Below, one piece after another: positions 1 through 7,708 of a stretch of 16,808 nucleotides of DNA (its first letter is position 1; every line of letters begins with the position of its first letter). The notes beneath the pieces were generated by a model. That model ran no database searches. It was not told the DNA's origin and saw nothing but the letters and a program-made list of their open reading frames with translations. Made by a program: the position numbers and the translations under genes. Origin of the DNA: CAZMVU01 sp964569295. Lineage in GTDB: Bacteria > Hydrogenedentota > Hydrogenedentia > Hydrogenedentales > JAGMZX01. The stretch lies in assembly GCA_964569295.1 (NCBI GenBank), contig CAZMVU010000102.1:1-16808 (forward strand), written 5' to 3'.

Positions 1-11
1 GGCTGATTGAA

Positions 12-50
12 AAACCTGAATGCGTTACAATAGCCGGGTGCAAACCTGAA
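12..50. repeat. 9-bp direct repeat upstream of the aldo/keto reductase
   Basis: The sequence aaacctgaa occurs at 12-20 and again at 42-50, exactly 30 bp apart, between a TACAAT hexamer (26-31, possible -10 box) and the ribosome binding site at 52-56. A TTGAAA at 7-12 is only 13 bp from TACAAT, so the promoter reading is weak. Two copies on nearly the same helical face could be an operator half-site pair, but with only two copies at the window edge chance is not excluded. Confidence 0.25.
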
Positions 51-61
51 CGGAGGCGGCC

Positions 62-1024
62 ATGGAACGGCGTACACTCGGCACCACGGAACTTGAGGTC
101 ACGCCCATCGGTCTTGGCTGCTGGCAATTCAGCAACCGGGTCGGCCTGGCGGGCAAGTTCTGGCCGGCACTCGGGGAGTCGGTGACGCGGGAGATCGTGC
201 GGGTGACGCTCGCGGGCGGCATCAATTGGTTCGATACCGCGGAAATCTACGGCAAGGGCGCCTCGGAAAAGCGCCTCGCCGACGGCCTCAGCAATGCCCG
301 GGTGCCGGCCGGTGAGGTTGTGGTGGCGACAAAATGGCACCCCTTGTTCCGGTTCGCGGGCCACATGCTGAAGACCATCGGCGAACGGAAGGACTGCCTG
401 CGTCCCTACGCCATAGACCTTTACCAGGTGCATATTCCGTTTTCCTTTTCCACGATCAAACGCGAGGCGGCGGCGTTGGCGCAACTGGTGAAAGAGGGGC
501 ATGTGCGCGCGGTTGGCGTGAGCAACTATTCGGCCCGGCAAATGATCGCCATGCACGGCTGCCTGGCCGAGCACGGTGTGCCGCTCGCCTCGAACCAGGT
601 CGAGTACAGCCTGCTCAAACGCCGCGTCGAGACCAACGACATTCTCGAGGCCGCGAAAGAACGCGGGATTTCGATCATCGCCTATTCACCGCTGGCCCAG
701 GGCATACTGAGCGGCAAATTCCACAAGGACCCGGCGCTGTGCCGCGGTGCCGGGCTGCGCCGCCTGAGCCCCCTGTTCCGCAAGCGCGGCATGGCCACGT
801 CGCGCCCGGTGGTGACCGCACTGGACACCATCGCCGAGCGCTATGAGGCCACCGCAGCGCAGGTGGCGCTCAACTGGGTGATCAATTTCCACGGCGGCCG
901 TGTCCTGGCGATTCCCGGCGCGACCAAGCCCAGCCAGGCCCAGCAGAACACCGGCGCCATGGCCTTCACCCTGAAGCCGGAAGAACTGGCGCAACTGGAT
1001 GAACTGACCCGCGGGTTCCGGTAG
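62..1024 (+). CDS. Aldo/keto reductase family oxidoreductase
   Basis: This is a complete 320-residue cytosolic NADPH-dependent reductase of the aldo/keto reductase (TIM-barrel) superfamily, close to the usual 310-340 residues. The start is the ATG at 62, preceded by GGAGG at 52-56. The catalytic tetrad is visible: D58 and Y63 in FDTAEIYG, K91 in VVATKWH and H124 in LYQVH. The cofactor-binding C-terminal half carries GVSNYS, NQVEYSLL, IIAYSPLAQGILSGK and IPGATKPSQAQQN, as in AKRs that reduce aldehydes, sugars or keto groups. The substrate cannot be deduced; the family is promiscuous. The stop codon lies 2 bp before the ATG of the next gene, so the two are very likely co-transcribed and translationally coupled. 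There is nothing broken in the frame. Confidence 0.93.
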   Translation: MERRTLGTTELEVTPIGLGCWQFSNRVGLAGKFWPALGESVTREIVRVTLAGGINWFDTAEIYGKGASEKRLADGLSNARVPAGEVVVATKWHPLFRFAGHMLKTIGERKDCLRPYAIDLYQVHIPFSFSTIKREAAALAQLVKEGHVRAVGVSNYSARQMIAMHGCLAEHGVPLASNQVEYSLLKRRVETNDILEAAKERGISIIAYSPLAQGILSGKFHKDPALCRGAGLRRLSPLFRKRGMATSRPVVTALDTIAERYEATAAQVALNWVINFHGGRVLAIPGATKPSQAQQNTGAMAFTLKPEELAQLDELTRGFR

Positions 1025-1026
1025 GG

Positions 1027-1806
1027 ATGTATCTCGAACCCATAGGCGTGTTTGAATGCGCCGAGCAACACCCCTACGACGCACCACGCCAGCCGGTTCT
1101 TGCGCAGGACAACCGCGGCACGGTGGTGTTGCACGTCCACGCGAATTACGAACAGGCGCTGCAAGACCTCGAAGGCTTCTCCCGCATCTGGCTTATCTAC
1201 GTGTTTCACAAGAACACCGGCTGGAAGCCCCTCGTGCAGCCGCCACGGGCCGCACGGAAGGTGGGGGTGTTCGCATCGCGCGCGCCCTACCGGCCCAACC
1301 CGATCGGCCTGTCGTGCGTCGAGTTACTTCGCGTACACGGGCGGCGCATCGAGGTGGGCGCGCACGACCTGCTCGACGGCACGCCCATCCTCGATATCAA
1401 GCCGTACATTCCCTATGCGGACAGCTTCCCCGACGCCGACACGGGCTGGCTCGAGGAAGTCGAGACCACGCCATGGCGGGTGACGTTTTCCGGAGAGGCC
1501 GCGCAACGCCTGGCGTGGATCGAAGAGAAAGGCGCCGGCAGCATGCGCGCATTTCTCGTGCAGCAACTCCAGGAACGCCCCTTCGACACGGACCGCAAGC
1601 GCGTGCGCGTGCTGGGCGAGGCAACCTGGGAGATCGCCTACCGCACCTGGCGCGCACGCTTCACCGCCGATGAAGCGGCCCAGGAAATCCTTGTCGAACA
1701 GGTCTACTCCGGCTATACCGCCGCGGACCTCGCCACCGACGACGACCCGCATGGGGACAAGCTATTGCACCGGCGGTTCCTTGAAGTGTTTCAAGACAAT
1801 GTCTGA
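1027..1806 (+). CDS. trmO: TrmO-type tRNA (N6-threonylcarbamoyladenosine37-N6)-methyltransferase
   Basis: The 259-residue product matches the TrmO/TsaA (UPF0066) family. In E. coli this enzyme (about 235 residues) uses S-adenosylmethionine to methylate t6A37 to m6t6A37 in threonine tRNA. Family hallmarks are present in order: an N-terminal LEPIGVFE strand, the DLEGFSRIWLIYVFH segment, the signature SRAPYRPNPIGLSCVEL (about residues 81-97), and LLDGTPILDIKPYIPYADS (about 117-135). The C-terminal half, ending in an EIAYRTWRARFTADEA segment, corresponds to the small C-terminal domain of longer TrmO proteins. The ATG lies 2 bp after the reductase stop and has only a weak GGTAGGG ribosome site, consistent with coupling. 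The gene runs convergently into the sialidase-like gene with 11 bp between stops, and no terminator hairpin fits there. Confidence 0.9.
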   Translation: MYLEPIGVFECAEQHPYDAPRQPVLAQDNRGTVVLHVHANYEQALQDLEGFSRIWLIYVFHKNTGWKPLVQPPRAARKVGVFASRAPYRPNPIGLSCVELLRVHGRRIEVGAHDLLDGTPILDIKPYIPYADSFPDADTGWLEEVETTPWRVTFSGEAAQRLAWIEEKGAGSMRAFLVQQLQERPFDTDRKRVRVLGEATWEIAYRTWRARFTADEAAQEILVEQVYSGYTAADLATDDDPHGDKLLHRRFLEVFQDNV

Positions 1807-1817
1807 GATGTATTCGC

Positions 1818-2978
1818 TTACTCTATATCCAGAATCGTCCCGGCGATGTGGCGGGTGCCCCCATCGATGTTGAAGTAATAGGCCACGAGCGCGCGGCCGT
1901 CCGGCAGCATGGTGGCCCAGGGGTAGCCCAGGTCGCCCGAGCCGCCGTCGTCGCGCAGGACGATTTCCTCCGCCTCGGAAGCATTCGTGCATTCCGAATT
2001 CAACACGCGCGCGCGAATACCATAGGGTTCGTGGCGGTAGCCGTAGACCAGGAGCACGCGCTCATCCGGCAGCCGCAAGGCATAGTGCGGGTGGCCCTGG
2101 AAGCCGGTGCTTTCCCACGGCTCGAAGCTTTGGCCGCCGTCCGTCGAGCGGGCGATGACCGTGTGGTCGTCGAAGTTCGCCGTGCGCATGAACGCCACGA
2201 TGTCGCCCGAGGGCGTGATGGTGAGCGCGGTTTCGCTGAACGACGCCTCGTCATCCTGCGCGATGGGGCACCGGTATTCCCAGGTTTTCCCGCCATCGTC
2301 CGACGCCATTAGATGGGTCTCCGTGAGGCGCGGGCTCAGGCGCGCCTGCGACGCCACGGCCCAGTAGAGCGTGCCGTCTTCCGCCTGCGCCATGGCGCCG
2401 CGGTTGTACGCCGGGCACGGTTCGCCGAAGACATTCTTCGTCACATTCTCCGGCACCGGCGGCGGCTGGATGATATCGCCCCACGTGTCCCCGCCGTCTT
2501 CCGAGCGCACAAGGTAACCGCCCATGAACACGAAGTCGCCATGGCGCAGGCTTTGGTCGTGCTTCTTGGCCGCATCGCCGCGCAGCTGCGCCCAGCCGTA
2601 GCTGCTGCACACGAGGCTGCCATCGGCGAGTTGGTTCATGCACGGGTCCTGTGACCCGCCGAAGGGGTGCGCAAGGATGAGTTCCGGGTCCGTGGTCCAC
2701 GTTTCAGCATTGTCCACCGAGCGCACCAGCACGAGGTAGCTGTTCGGGTCGGTGTGGCTCGAGCCCGATTCGCCAAAGACCTTGCGATCCGGCGCACGGC
2801 GAAACGCGCACAACACCTCGCCGTCCGGCCGGGTCACCAGCGAGGGAAACGCACTGTAGAACATCGGGTCTTCGTAGATTATGATGTCCTTCACCTTCGT
2901 GACGGCGGCCTCTTGCGCGTAGGCGAACGTCGAGACGGTGAGGGCGAGGAGGAGGCTGATGATGATGGTTCTGTGCAT
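1818..2978 (-). CDS. Secreted BNR/Asp-box sialidase-like protein
   Basis: A 386-residue exported protein of the exo-alpha-sialidase/BNR-repeat (six-bladed beta-propeller) type. A Sec signal peptide covers residues 1-21 (hydrophobic IIISLLLALTVSTF, predicted cut AYA|QE). Four Asp boxes (S-x-D-x-G-x-T-W type) are seen: a degenerate one at 87-94 (SVDNAETW), then 159-166 (SEDGGDTW), 226-233 (SDDGGKTW) and 278-285 (STDGGQSF). The first blade contains YSAFPSLVTRPDGEVLCAFRR. I chose the ATG at 2978 because it begins the signal peptide and has an AGAAGGAA ribosome site; an upstream in-frame extension to 3362 overlaps the preceding gene and reads as noise. The arginine triad of true GH33 sialidases could not be placed, so the substrate is uncertain. 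It is last in a minus-strand cluster with a DUF1080 protein and a Gfo/Idh oxidoreductase, suggesting glycan use. Confidence 0.85.
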   Translation of the reverse strand: MHRTIIISLLLALTVSTFAYAQEAAVTKVKDIIIYEDPMFYSAFPSLVTRPDGEVLCAFRRAPDRKVFGESGSSHTDPNSYLVLVRSVDNAETWTTDPELILAHPFGGSQDPCMNQLADGSLVCSSYGWAQLRGDAAKKHDQSLRHGDFVFMGGYLVRSEDGGDTWGDIIQPPPVPENVTKNVFGEPCPAYNRGAMAQAEDGTLYWAVASQARLSPRLTETHLMASDDGGKTWEYRCPIAQDDEASFSETALTITPSGDIVAFMRTANFDDHTVIARSTDGGQSFEPWESTGFQGHPHYALRLPDERVLLVYGYRHEPYGIRARVLNSECTNASEAEEIVLRDDGGSGDLGYPWATMLPDGRALVAYYFNIDGGTRHIAGTILDIE

Positions 2979-2992
2979 GGTGCCATTCCTTC

Positions 2993-3072
2993 TGTTGTGG
3001 CTGGTCTCTCGACCACGCCACGCTTCAGACTGAAGGTATGCTTGTAGCGCGGTCAGGAGACCGGCCACAACA
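2993..3072. repeat. Dispersed inverted-repeat element between minus-strand genes
   Basis: Between the HEAT/DUF1080 gene and the sialidase-like gene, 2993-3014 and 3051-3072 form an imperfect inverted repeat (19 of 22 positions pair). The loop contains a small palindrome ttcag-a-ctgaa at 3024-3034. The left 32 bp (2993-3024) recurs at 7250-7281 with 27 of 32 positions identical, so this is a repeat family and not a one-off hairpin. It sits in the 133-bp gap just upstream of the sialidase ribosome site, so if transcribed it would fold in the leader or intercistronic RNA. Confidence 0.7.
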
Positions 3073-3111
3073 GGAACTCGCGTCCATTCGTGGTCTTGAT
3101 TCTCTTTGTTC

Positions 3112-5802
3112 TTACTCCGCCGGTTCGAGTGCGCGCACGAGCTTGCCCGTGTCGGTGTCTTCCAGTTCCACCTTCGGGTTGTGCACGAGCTTGTGAATCT
3201 TATAGGAGGCGGTCTGCGGCGGGCCCCCGTGAATCTGGAAGGCGATGAGGCCTTCGCGTTCGGCACGTTCCGGGTCGTCCAGGAACGCCACGCCGAGCGT
3301 GTCGTTGATGGCGGTCCAGATGGCGGGGCCCACGGCGAGGATTTCGTAGCGGTTCCACTCACCCGGCTTCACGGCTTCCTCGGCGCGGCCGTCCCAGAAG
3401 AGCTTGCCGCGGCCCTGCTCGTAGTAGAGCCGGCCCCACACGTCCGCGCCCATGTCCGCCTGGTAGCCCCGGGCCTGGCCGTAGTCGTCGATCTTTTCAG
3501 AGCGGAATTGTATGCCGGCGTTGGCCGAGTTGGGTTCGAGCTTCACATCGAGCACGAGGTAGAAATCGCGCACCTCGCGGTCCGCCCAGATGAACGTGTT
3601 CTTCGGGATTTCCGTGTCGCTCGAACCGACGATGGCGCCGTCCACCACCGACCAGTACTGCTCGGGGCCGCTCCAGCCAGTGAGGTCTTTGCCATTGAAG
3701 AAGTCCCGATCTTCTCTCGGACGCTGCCCGAGGCGCTTAGCGACAGCCGTCGCGGTCTGCACCGCCTCCGCACGTACGCCTTCTTCACGCACATAGGTGA
3801 GCGCCATCTCGAAAGCCGGCGCGCCACTCATGTCGGCCAGCCCGCTCAAGACGAGTCTCTTGGTATCCGGGGTATCGGCGCTGCCCATGAGCTTTTCATA
3901 ATGGGCGAGCAGCTTCTTGTTTGGGAATCCGCTTTCCCGCAGCAAGCGCACAGCGCCACGCAGGGCCAGCACTTTTACCGTGTCGTCCTGCGCGTTAAGC
4001 GCGAGTTCCATGACCGGATCGAAGGCATCGAGGGTCGGCCAGTCGCACAGCTCGCGCAGGGCGGCGTCTTTCAATGCGTCCTCGCCGGATTCCGCCACTT
4101 TCTGCACCTTGGCCAACGCCACCGGGCTGCCCGTGGCGCCGAGCAAGCGCATCATGGCGCGCTTGGCATCGCCTTCCGCTTTCTCGTATGCCGCGAGGAA
4201 CGCATCCACCACACCGGCTGGCACGGCGGCGTCCGTGATCGCCACGGTTTCTCCTTCGGCCACGGTTTTGCTCGCCGGTGTGCCATTCACCGTGTATTCG
4301 ATGCGCAGCTGCTTGCGCGTGCCGGGGGCGGCATCGCCCAAAAGGCTGTTCGACGCCTCGATGCTGCGCTTGCCCGCTTCTACGAGGGCCGCCACTTTTT
4401 GGGTCACGTCCTTCTGCTCTTCCCCGTCCTCGGCGCCGTAGACCGCCTTCTCGATGACGATGTCCTCGGCGGGCGTTCGTTGCAGGCGCGAGCAAAGGGC
4501 CGCCAGCGCAGCTTGGGCGGCCGACAGTTCCTTGTCCGAACGCGCGGCGAGTACATGCTCGATGAGGCCGTCGAGTTGGTCCAACGTAGCGTAGTTACGC
4601 ATGGCCTGGAGCGCCGCCACGCGCACCTCGGCGCTCGCGTCGTCCTCGGACACCCCCATGAGCAGATCGCCGGCGTCCGCGAGTCCGCCCTTGCCGATGA
4701 GGGTTACGGCGAGCTTGCGGGTCTTGGCGTCTTCACTGGCGCGCATGTCACGCAGCACGGCGTCGCCCGCGTCGGCCGGGAAGTAGCTCAGCGCGTCTTT
4801 GGCGGCCGCAGCGATTTTGTCGTCTTCCGCCCAGACGAGGTCGGACACCAGCTCGAGCAGCGGCTCATACCCGGCGCGGGTCAGCGCGTTGATGGCCGCG
4901 ATGCGCACGTTGGTCGCGCCGGCCTTTGCCAGTTCGAGCATGGCCGGGCCCGCGGCATGGCCGCCGCGTTCGGCGAGGGTCTGCATGAGCTGGATTTTGC
5001 GCGTGTCGGAGAGATTCGGCAGTTCTTGGGCGAGCGCCTTGTCCACGGCATCGCCACCGCCAATTTCCCGCGCGGTGCGCAGGGCCGCCAGGAACAAGGC
5101 TTCTTCCTGCGCACGGATGCCCTCGAGCAGGACGGACAGGCCTTCCTCGCCGCCCTCGGCCAACGCCAAACCACGCAGCGCCGCAGCCCGGATAGTGGGC
5201 GCGCTCTCCTTGTTCTCGAGCAACCGCTGCCACATGGCCGCAGCCTGTTCCTTCTCACCGCGCGCTGCCAGGGTTTCCGCGGCCGTCAAGCGTGCTTCAT
5301 TAAAAGTGGTAAAGTTTTCCGGCTTGAGGTCCGAGCGAATCATCAGCGTATCTAATGCTTCGACGGCCTCCGCGTTGGCGATTCGGCCCAGGGCGCGCCC
5401 GGCCGCCTGGGAAACGGCGGGCGGATTGGCTGCGGAGAGCAGATCCGCCAGCGCCGGCACCGCCTTTTCATCACCCCGGTGGCCGATCGAGTTGATGATG
5501 CCGACTTGTAATTCGCCTTCGGTCTCGGCGAGGGCGTCGCGCAGGGCTGCGTCCACGGTGTCATAGGGCATGGTCTCGAGGGCGAGCCGCGCCATATGGG
5601 CCAGCTTCGCATCGGTCAGGAGTTCCTTGAGCACGGGCACCGCATCGGGCGTGCCTTCGCGCTGCAAGGTGCGGCAGGCCTGCGCTTTCACTTTGAACGT
5701 TGTGTCGGACTCGAGCACCGCTACAGGGTCATCCATCAGCTCCACGGCGGTTGCGCCCACTGCCACCGAACACATGAGCAGGGTCGTAACAAAGATTCGC
5801 AT
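3112..5802 (-). CDS. HEAT-repeat protein with C-terminal DUF1080 (3-keto-disaccharide hydrolase) domain
   Basis: An 896-residue exported protein. Residues 1-19 are a signal peptide (MRIFVTTLLMCSVAVGATA). Residues about 25-690 are a long alpha-solenoid of HEAT-like repeats, recognisable by recurring pairs such as AVPALADLLSAAN...AAGRALGRIANAEAVEAL and EVRVAALQAMRNY. A short beta-rich insert (KQLRIEYTVNGTPASKTVAEG) starts near residue 495. From F701 (FFNGKDLTGWSG) to about 885 lies a DUF1080/PF06439 jelly-roll domain with the typical YWSVVDGAIVGSS, AGIQFRSEK, GYQADMG and GEWNRYEI blocks. Members of that family hydrolyse 3-keto-glycosides or are predicted to. The start at 5802 has GGAGGAA upstream and begins the signal peptide. 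It lies 32 bp downstream of the Gfo/Idh gene, so one operon is likely. Repeat boundaries were judged by eye. Confidence 0.88.
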   Translation of the reverse strand: MRIFVTTLLMCSVAVGATAVELMDDPVAVLESDTTFKVKAQACRTLQREGTPDAVPVLKELLTDAKLAHMARLALETMPYDTVDAALRDALAETEGELQVGIINSIGHRGDEKAVPALADLLSAANPPAVSQAAGRALGRIANAEAVEALDTLMIRSDLKPENFTTFNEARLTAAETLAARGEKEQAAAMWQRLLENKESAPTIRAAALRGLALAEGGEEGLSVLLEGIRAQEEALFLAALRTAREIGGGDAVDKALAQELPNLSDTRKIQLMQTLAERGGHAAGPAMLELAKAGATNVRIAAINALTRAGYEPLLELVSDLVWAEDDKIAAAAKDALSYFPADAGDAVLRDMRASEDAKTRKLAVTLIGKGGLADAGDLLMGVSEDDASAEVRVAALQAMRNYATLDQLDGLIEHVLAARSDKELSAAQAALAALCSRLQRTPAEDIVIEKAVYGAEDGEEQKDVTQKVAALVEAGKRSIEASNSLLGDAAPGTRKQLRIEYTVNGTPASKTVAEGETVAITDAAVPAGVVDAFLAAYEKAEGDAKRAMMRLLGATGSPVALAKVQKVAESGEDALKDAALRELCDWPTLDAFDPVMELALNAQDDTVKVLALRGAVRLLRESGFPNKKLLAHYEKLMGSADTPDTKRLVLSGLADMSGAPAFEMALTYVREEGVRAEAVQTATAVAKRLGQRPREDRDFFNGKDLTGWSGPEQYWSVVDGAIVGSSDTEIPKNTFIWADREVRDFYLVLDVKLEPNSANAGIQFRSEKIDDYGQARGYQADMGADVWGRLYYEQGRGKLFWDGRAEEAVKPGEWNRYEILAVGPAIWTAINDTLGVAFLDDPERAEREGLIAFQIHGGPPQTASYKIHKLVHNPKVELEDTDTGKLVRALEPAE

Positions 5803-5834
5803 GGTAGTACATTCCTCCGGCGTTGCGTAGCGGC

Positions 5835-7133
5835 TCATATGACCCACGGCGCGCGTTGGGCCCGCGCGAGCAGGCGGTTGGCTTCATCGTCGTTCACGAA
5901 GGTTTCGGTTTCCGGGTCATATGCCAGGTCGCGCTCGAGCCACATGCAGATGTTCGCCGCATGGACCGTGCTCATCGAGCGGTGCATGACCACCGGGTTC
6001 GCCACGGGCTCCTCGCGCGACTTCACGCAGTCGAGGAAATTGCGCATATGGTCCAGCGACCGGCCTGTCTTGGCCACATATTCACCCACCACCTCCTCAT
6101 ACGCGGCCAGCAGCTCCGGTGAGGACACATCGGGCGAGGTATAACCGTCGGCCGAGCCGGCCCAGCCATGTTCGCCGTCGAACCGTTCGCCACATGGTCC
6201 CCACCAGTACTGGTCGCCCCGCGACAGCACCATCTTCTGTCCCGTCGCGAAATGGCAGACCATGCCGTCGCCGGAGTCGTTGTCCACGTATTCATACTTC
6301 ACGGGCGACGTATGCTCGAGGCCGAGTCCCATCTGCGCCTGCGCGAAGGTGTGGGCGCCCCACTCGCCGATGCAACTCGTGTGGAAGTCGTAGTCGCCGC
6401 GCCAGCCACCGCGTACATACTCGTGGTTGTACGGCCGCCACGGACACGGCCCGAGCCAGGCGTCCCAGTCCACTTCGTCCTTGGGCGGCAGTTCTTCTTC
6501 AGGCTTCCACGCGACCGGCATCTTCGCGGTGTCCCACGGCGCGATGTGCGCATAGGCCGTGTCCACCTTGCCGAGCCGGCCGGTGCGCGCCATTTCGATG
6601 GCGAACACATGGTTTGCCTCGCTCAGCCGCTGGGTGCCCGTCTGGTACACGCGCCCGAAACGCTTGGCCGTCTCGACCACCGCCTGCCCTTCCGCGATGG
6701 TCATGGTCGAGGGTTTCTCCGTGAACACATCTTTGCCGTGGCGCATGGCGCGGATACTGGCCTGGGCGTGCCAGCGGTCGCCGGTAGCGGTGAGTATCGC
6801 GTCGATGTCGTCGCGCTCGGGCAGAAAGGTGCGCATGTCGGGGTACATCTTGCAGTCTTTGTTGCCGTAGGTTTCATCGACAAACTTCTTCACCTCGAGG
6901 CGTTGCCGTTTCTGAATATCGCAGATGGCGACCACCTGCACGTCCTTGTTGCGGATCATCCAGCGCAGGTCGTGGAAGCCGCGGCCCCGGATACCGATAC
7001 ACCCCACCACGATGCGCTCGGACGGCGCCACGGCGCCATCGAGCCCAAGCGCCGAGGCCGGCACAATGTACGGCGCGGCCACAGCGGCTGCGGCCGTAGA
7101 CAGAAACTTCCGGCGAGAGAGTTGCTTGCCCAT
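5835..7133 (-). CDS. Tat-exported Gfo/Idh/MocA family oxidoreductase
   Basis: A 432-residue NAD(P)-dependent sugar-type oxidoreductase. The N-terminus MGKQLSRRKFLSTAAAAVAAPYI is a twin-arginine signal (SRRKFL, 6-11), implying export of the folded protein with cofactor bound. The Rossmann fold follows, with a G44-x-x-G47-x-x-G50-x-G52 nucleotide motif and VVAICDI ending the second strand. The family EKP signature is E139-K140-P141. The C-terminal part has the WDAWLGPCPWRPYN and GGWRGDYDFHTSCIGEWGAH blocks typical of the large Planctomycetes/Verrucomicrobia subgroup, including a plausible catalytic histidine. The ATG at 7133 has a strong GAGGAGGA site; an in-frame upstream extension to 7352 is rejected. 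It is first in a minus-strand cluster with the DUF1080 and sialidase-like genes, where it could oxidise sugars at C3. The real substrate is unknown. Confidence 0.92.
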   Translation of the reverse strand: MGKQLSRRKFLSTAAAAVAAPYIVPASALGLDGAVAPSERIVVGCIGIRGRGFHDLRWMIRNKDVQVVAICDIQKRQRLEVKKFVDETYGNKDCKMYPDMRTFLPERDDIDAILTATGDRWHAQASIRAMRHGKDVFTEKPSTMTIAEGQAVVETAKRFGRVYQTGTQRLSEANHVFAIEMARTGRLGKVDTAYAHIAPWDTAKMPVAWKPEEELPPKDEVDWDAWLGPCPWRPYNHEYVRGGWRGDYDFHTSCIGEWGAHTFAQAQMGLGLEHTSPVKYEYVDNDSGDGMVCHFATGQKMVLSRGDQYWWGPCGERFDGEHGWAGSADGYTSPDVSSPELLAAYEEVVGEYVAKTGRSLDHMRNFLDCVKSREEPVANPVVMHRSMSTVHAANICMWLERDLAYDPETETFVNDDEANRLLARAQRAPWVI

Positions 7134-7249
7134 GTGAAAAGTCCTCCTCTGGCGCCGGCCCCGTGGGCATGCGTCTATCGCACCCCGGGCGACGGCGTAC
7201 CGGGCATTCTTGCGCCAAAGGGGGGTCATAGTCAAAAGTGTGGGGGGAA

Positions 7250-7281
7250 TGTTGTGGCGGGTCTCCCGGCCCAGCCACGCT
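7250..7281. repeat. Second copy of the 32-bp dispersed repeat
   Basis: This 32-bp stretch matches 2993-3024 at 27 of 32 positions in the same orientation. Both begin tgttgtggc and end gccacgct. Unlike the first copy it has no clear inverted arm nearby. It lies in the 210-bp divergent intergenic region between the Gfo/Idh gene and the nucleotidyltransferase gene, 62 bp before the latter's start. The TGGC...GCCA ends allow a local hairpin. It could be a degenerate mobile repeat or a shared control site. Confidence 0.6.
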
Positions 7282-7343
7282 GTTTGGAGTTTTGAAAGCC
7301 GCACACAGGAAATGGAATCATTGAGGTGCAGGAGACTCCAAAA

Positions 7344-7649
7344 ATGCAACAAAATACCCTATCCGTTTCGCCGGAAGCACTGAAGGCATTTTGCGAAAAG
7401 CACCACATCCGCCGGCTGGCGTTGTTTGGGTCGGTGCTGCGCAACGACTTCACACCGGAGAGTGACATCGACGTGCTGGCTGAATTTGCGCCGGGAGAAC
7501 CGGTAGGCTATATTCGCCTTGGCACCGTGGAAGCGGAGCTATCCGACTTGCTTGGCCGCCGGGTTGACCTGAATCTTCAGGGGAGTCTGAATCCGGCATT
7601 CAGGGAAAAGGTGCTTGCGGAGGCCGAGACGCTCTATGACGCAGCATAG
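7344..7649 (+). CDS. MNT-type minimal nucleotidyltransferase (MntA-like)
   Basis: A 101-residue protein of the minimal nucleotidyltransferase family. The key motif G29-S30-x10-D41-x-D43 (LFGSVLRNDFTPESDIDVL) is intact, with a third acidic residue D75 in RRVDLNL, so the metal-binding active site looks complete. MNT proteins are best known as antitoxins that add AMP to a partner HEPN (HepT/DUF86) RNase toxin encoded next door. Here no such partner exists on either side: a repeat array follows downstream and the Gfo/Idh gene lies divergently upstream. The start at 7344 has AGGAG nine bases upstream; an in-frame GTG at 7326 would add six residues. It could be an orphan antitoxin, a remnant of a toxin-antitoxin module, or a stand-alone transferase. 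Confidence 0.88.
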   Translation: MQQNTLSVSPEALKAFCEKHHIRRLALFGSVLRNDFTPESDIDVLAEFAPGEPVGYIRLGTVEAELSDLLGRRVDLNLQGSLNPAFREKVLAEAETLYDAA

Positions 7650-7708
7650 GGGAACACGGACCAAAACGAACTGTCACCGACCCACCCGGGCGAAAGACCC
7701 ATCCGACG

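Noticed and set aside
2979..3362. N-terminal extension of the sialidase-like protein
   Set aside because: The extra 128 residues overlap the end of the HEAT/DUF1080 gene in another frame and run through an inverted repeat, while a signal peptide and ribosome site support the start at 2978.
3106..5355. A 749-codon plus-strand open frame opposite the HEAT/DUF1080 gene
   Set aside because: It is antisense to a gene with a signal peptide, good ribosome site and clear domains. Its translation is histidine, arginine and glycine rich without any motif, as expected for an antisense frame in GC-rich DNA.
6168..7295. A 375-codon plus-strand open frame opposite the Gfo/Idh gene
   Set aside because: Antisense shadow of a well supported Tat-signal oxidoreductase; no domain, ribosome site or signal is visible.
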